This document shows, in pieces, positions 6,363-6,490 of a stretch of 6,490 nt of DNA; position 1 is the first letter of the stretch; each line of letters begins with the position of its first letter. Location of the stretch: positions 1 to 6,490 of the forward strand of contig JALWJV010000087.1 of assembly GCA_026996955.1 (NCBI GenBank). The letters are read 5' to 3'. This stretch comes from Deltaproteobacteria bacterium (GTDB lineage Bacteria; Desulfobacterota; Dissulfuribacteria; Dissulfuribacterales; QOAL01). The notes under the pieces were generated by a model. That model saw nothing but the letters and a program-made list of their open reading frames with translations. It was not told the origin of the DNA and did not search any database. Made by a program: the position numbers and the translations under genes.

Positions 6363-6459
6363 TTCAGCGTATTTATGTTAATTCTTCAAAGTCACTCCAA
6401 AACAAGATCATTTATCACGCTGAAGAGATACCAAAAGTTTACAGCTTCAGCCTGTTTTT
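6363..6459. promoter_or_regulatory. Three-segment alternative hairpin region upstream of the cyclase
   Basis: Three segments, read on the + strand: TTCAGCGT (6363-6370), ACGCTGAAG (6417-6425) and CTTCAGC (6445-6451). The middle one can pair with the first (8 bp, 46-base loop) or with the third (7 bp, 19-base loop), but not both. On the + strand the second pairing is followed three bases later by TTTTT (6455-6459), like a terminator with an upstream antiterminator. On the - strand the same segments lie in the DNA ahead of the cyclase gene, 42 or more bases before its start. Stems this short can arise by chance, and it is unknown which strand is transcribed here. Confidence 0.3.
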
Positions 6460-6490
6460 ATCTATAGTTCATATTCACGCAGGGTTCAGG

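Noticed and set aside
5282..6436. 11-mer AGATACCAAAA at 5282-5292 and again at 6426-6436, each followed by ACGCAGGG within about 55 bases
   Set aside because: A few exact 11-mer pairs are expected by chance in 6.5 kb, the spacing differs (27 against 51 bases), and the sequence between does not align well.
6375..6470. 30-codon + strand frame beginning MLILQSHSK
   Set aside because: It has no ribosome-binding site, no recognisable similarity, and lies in AT-rich spacer where such frames are common.
6476..6490. CACGCAGGG at the right edge, reminiscent of the start of a GEMM cyclic di-GMP riboswitch, attractive next to a cyclase
   Set aside because: The match is short and lacks the CA within CACGCACAGGG, the rest lies outside the window, and it is on the strand opposite to the cyclase.
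6458..6490. Possible C-terminus (PEPCVNMNYR then stop) of a gene entering from the right on the - strand
   Set aside because: Ten codons cannot be told from random sequence, and no family tail is recognised.

Overview
The window is an ordinary-looking stretch of bacterial chromosome with five protein genes and short spacers. Genes 1-3 lie on the + strand (about 1-3806) and genes 4-5 on the - strand (6321-3901), so the two blocks converge on a hairpin near 3834-3894. Moderate GC, intact Shine-Dalgarno sites, a free-standing diguanylate cyclase and a DUF1015 protein suggest a Gram-negative, possibly Desulfobacterota- or Nitrospirota-like anaerobe. That assignment is an impression, since the window holds no rRNA or other phylogenetic marker.

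The + strand block is a lower-glycolysis/gluconeogenesis cluster. First comes the 3' part of a pyruvate,phosphate dikinase-like gene that stops after the phosphohistidine domain and has no PEP/pyruvate barrel. It is followed by an enlarged, divergent glyceraldehyde-3-phosphate dehydrogenase (418 aa) and a normal phosphoglycerate kinase (396 aa). GAPDH and PGK catalyse consecutive reversible steps; the dikinase-like protein would bear on the PEP/pyruvate end of the same pathway if it is active. The gap-pgk spacer carries a small heptamer repeat, and a 9-bp inverted repeat lies ahead of gap.

After pgk there is a good Shine-Dalgarno sequence with only tiny reading frames behind it, running into a perfect 15-bp hairpin that separates the convergent blocks. 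The - strand block holds a DUF1015 protein of unknown biochemical function and, upstream of it, a soluble GGDEF diguanylate cyclase with active-site and inhibitory-site motifs. The last 170 bases, upstream of the cyclase, have no convincing gene but contain three short segments able to form two mutually exclusive hairpins.

I see no rRNA, tRNA, CRISPR array, insertion sequence or phage gene. The points most worth a second look are the barrel-less dikinase and the substituted cofactor-site positions of the GAPDH. Nothing here amounts to a clearly new multi-gene system.
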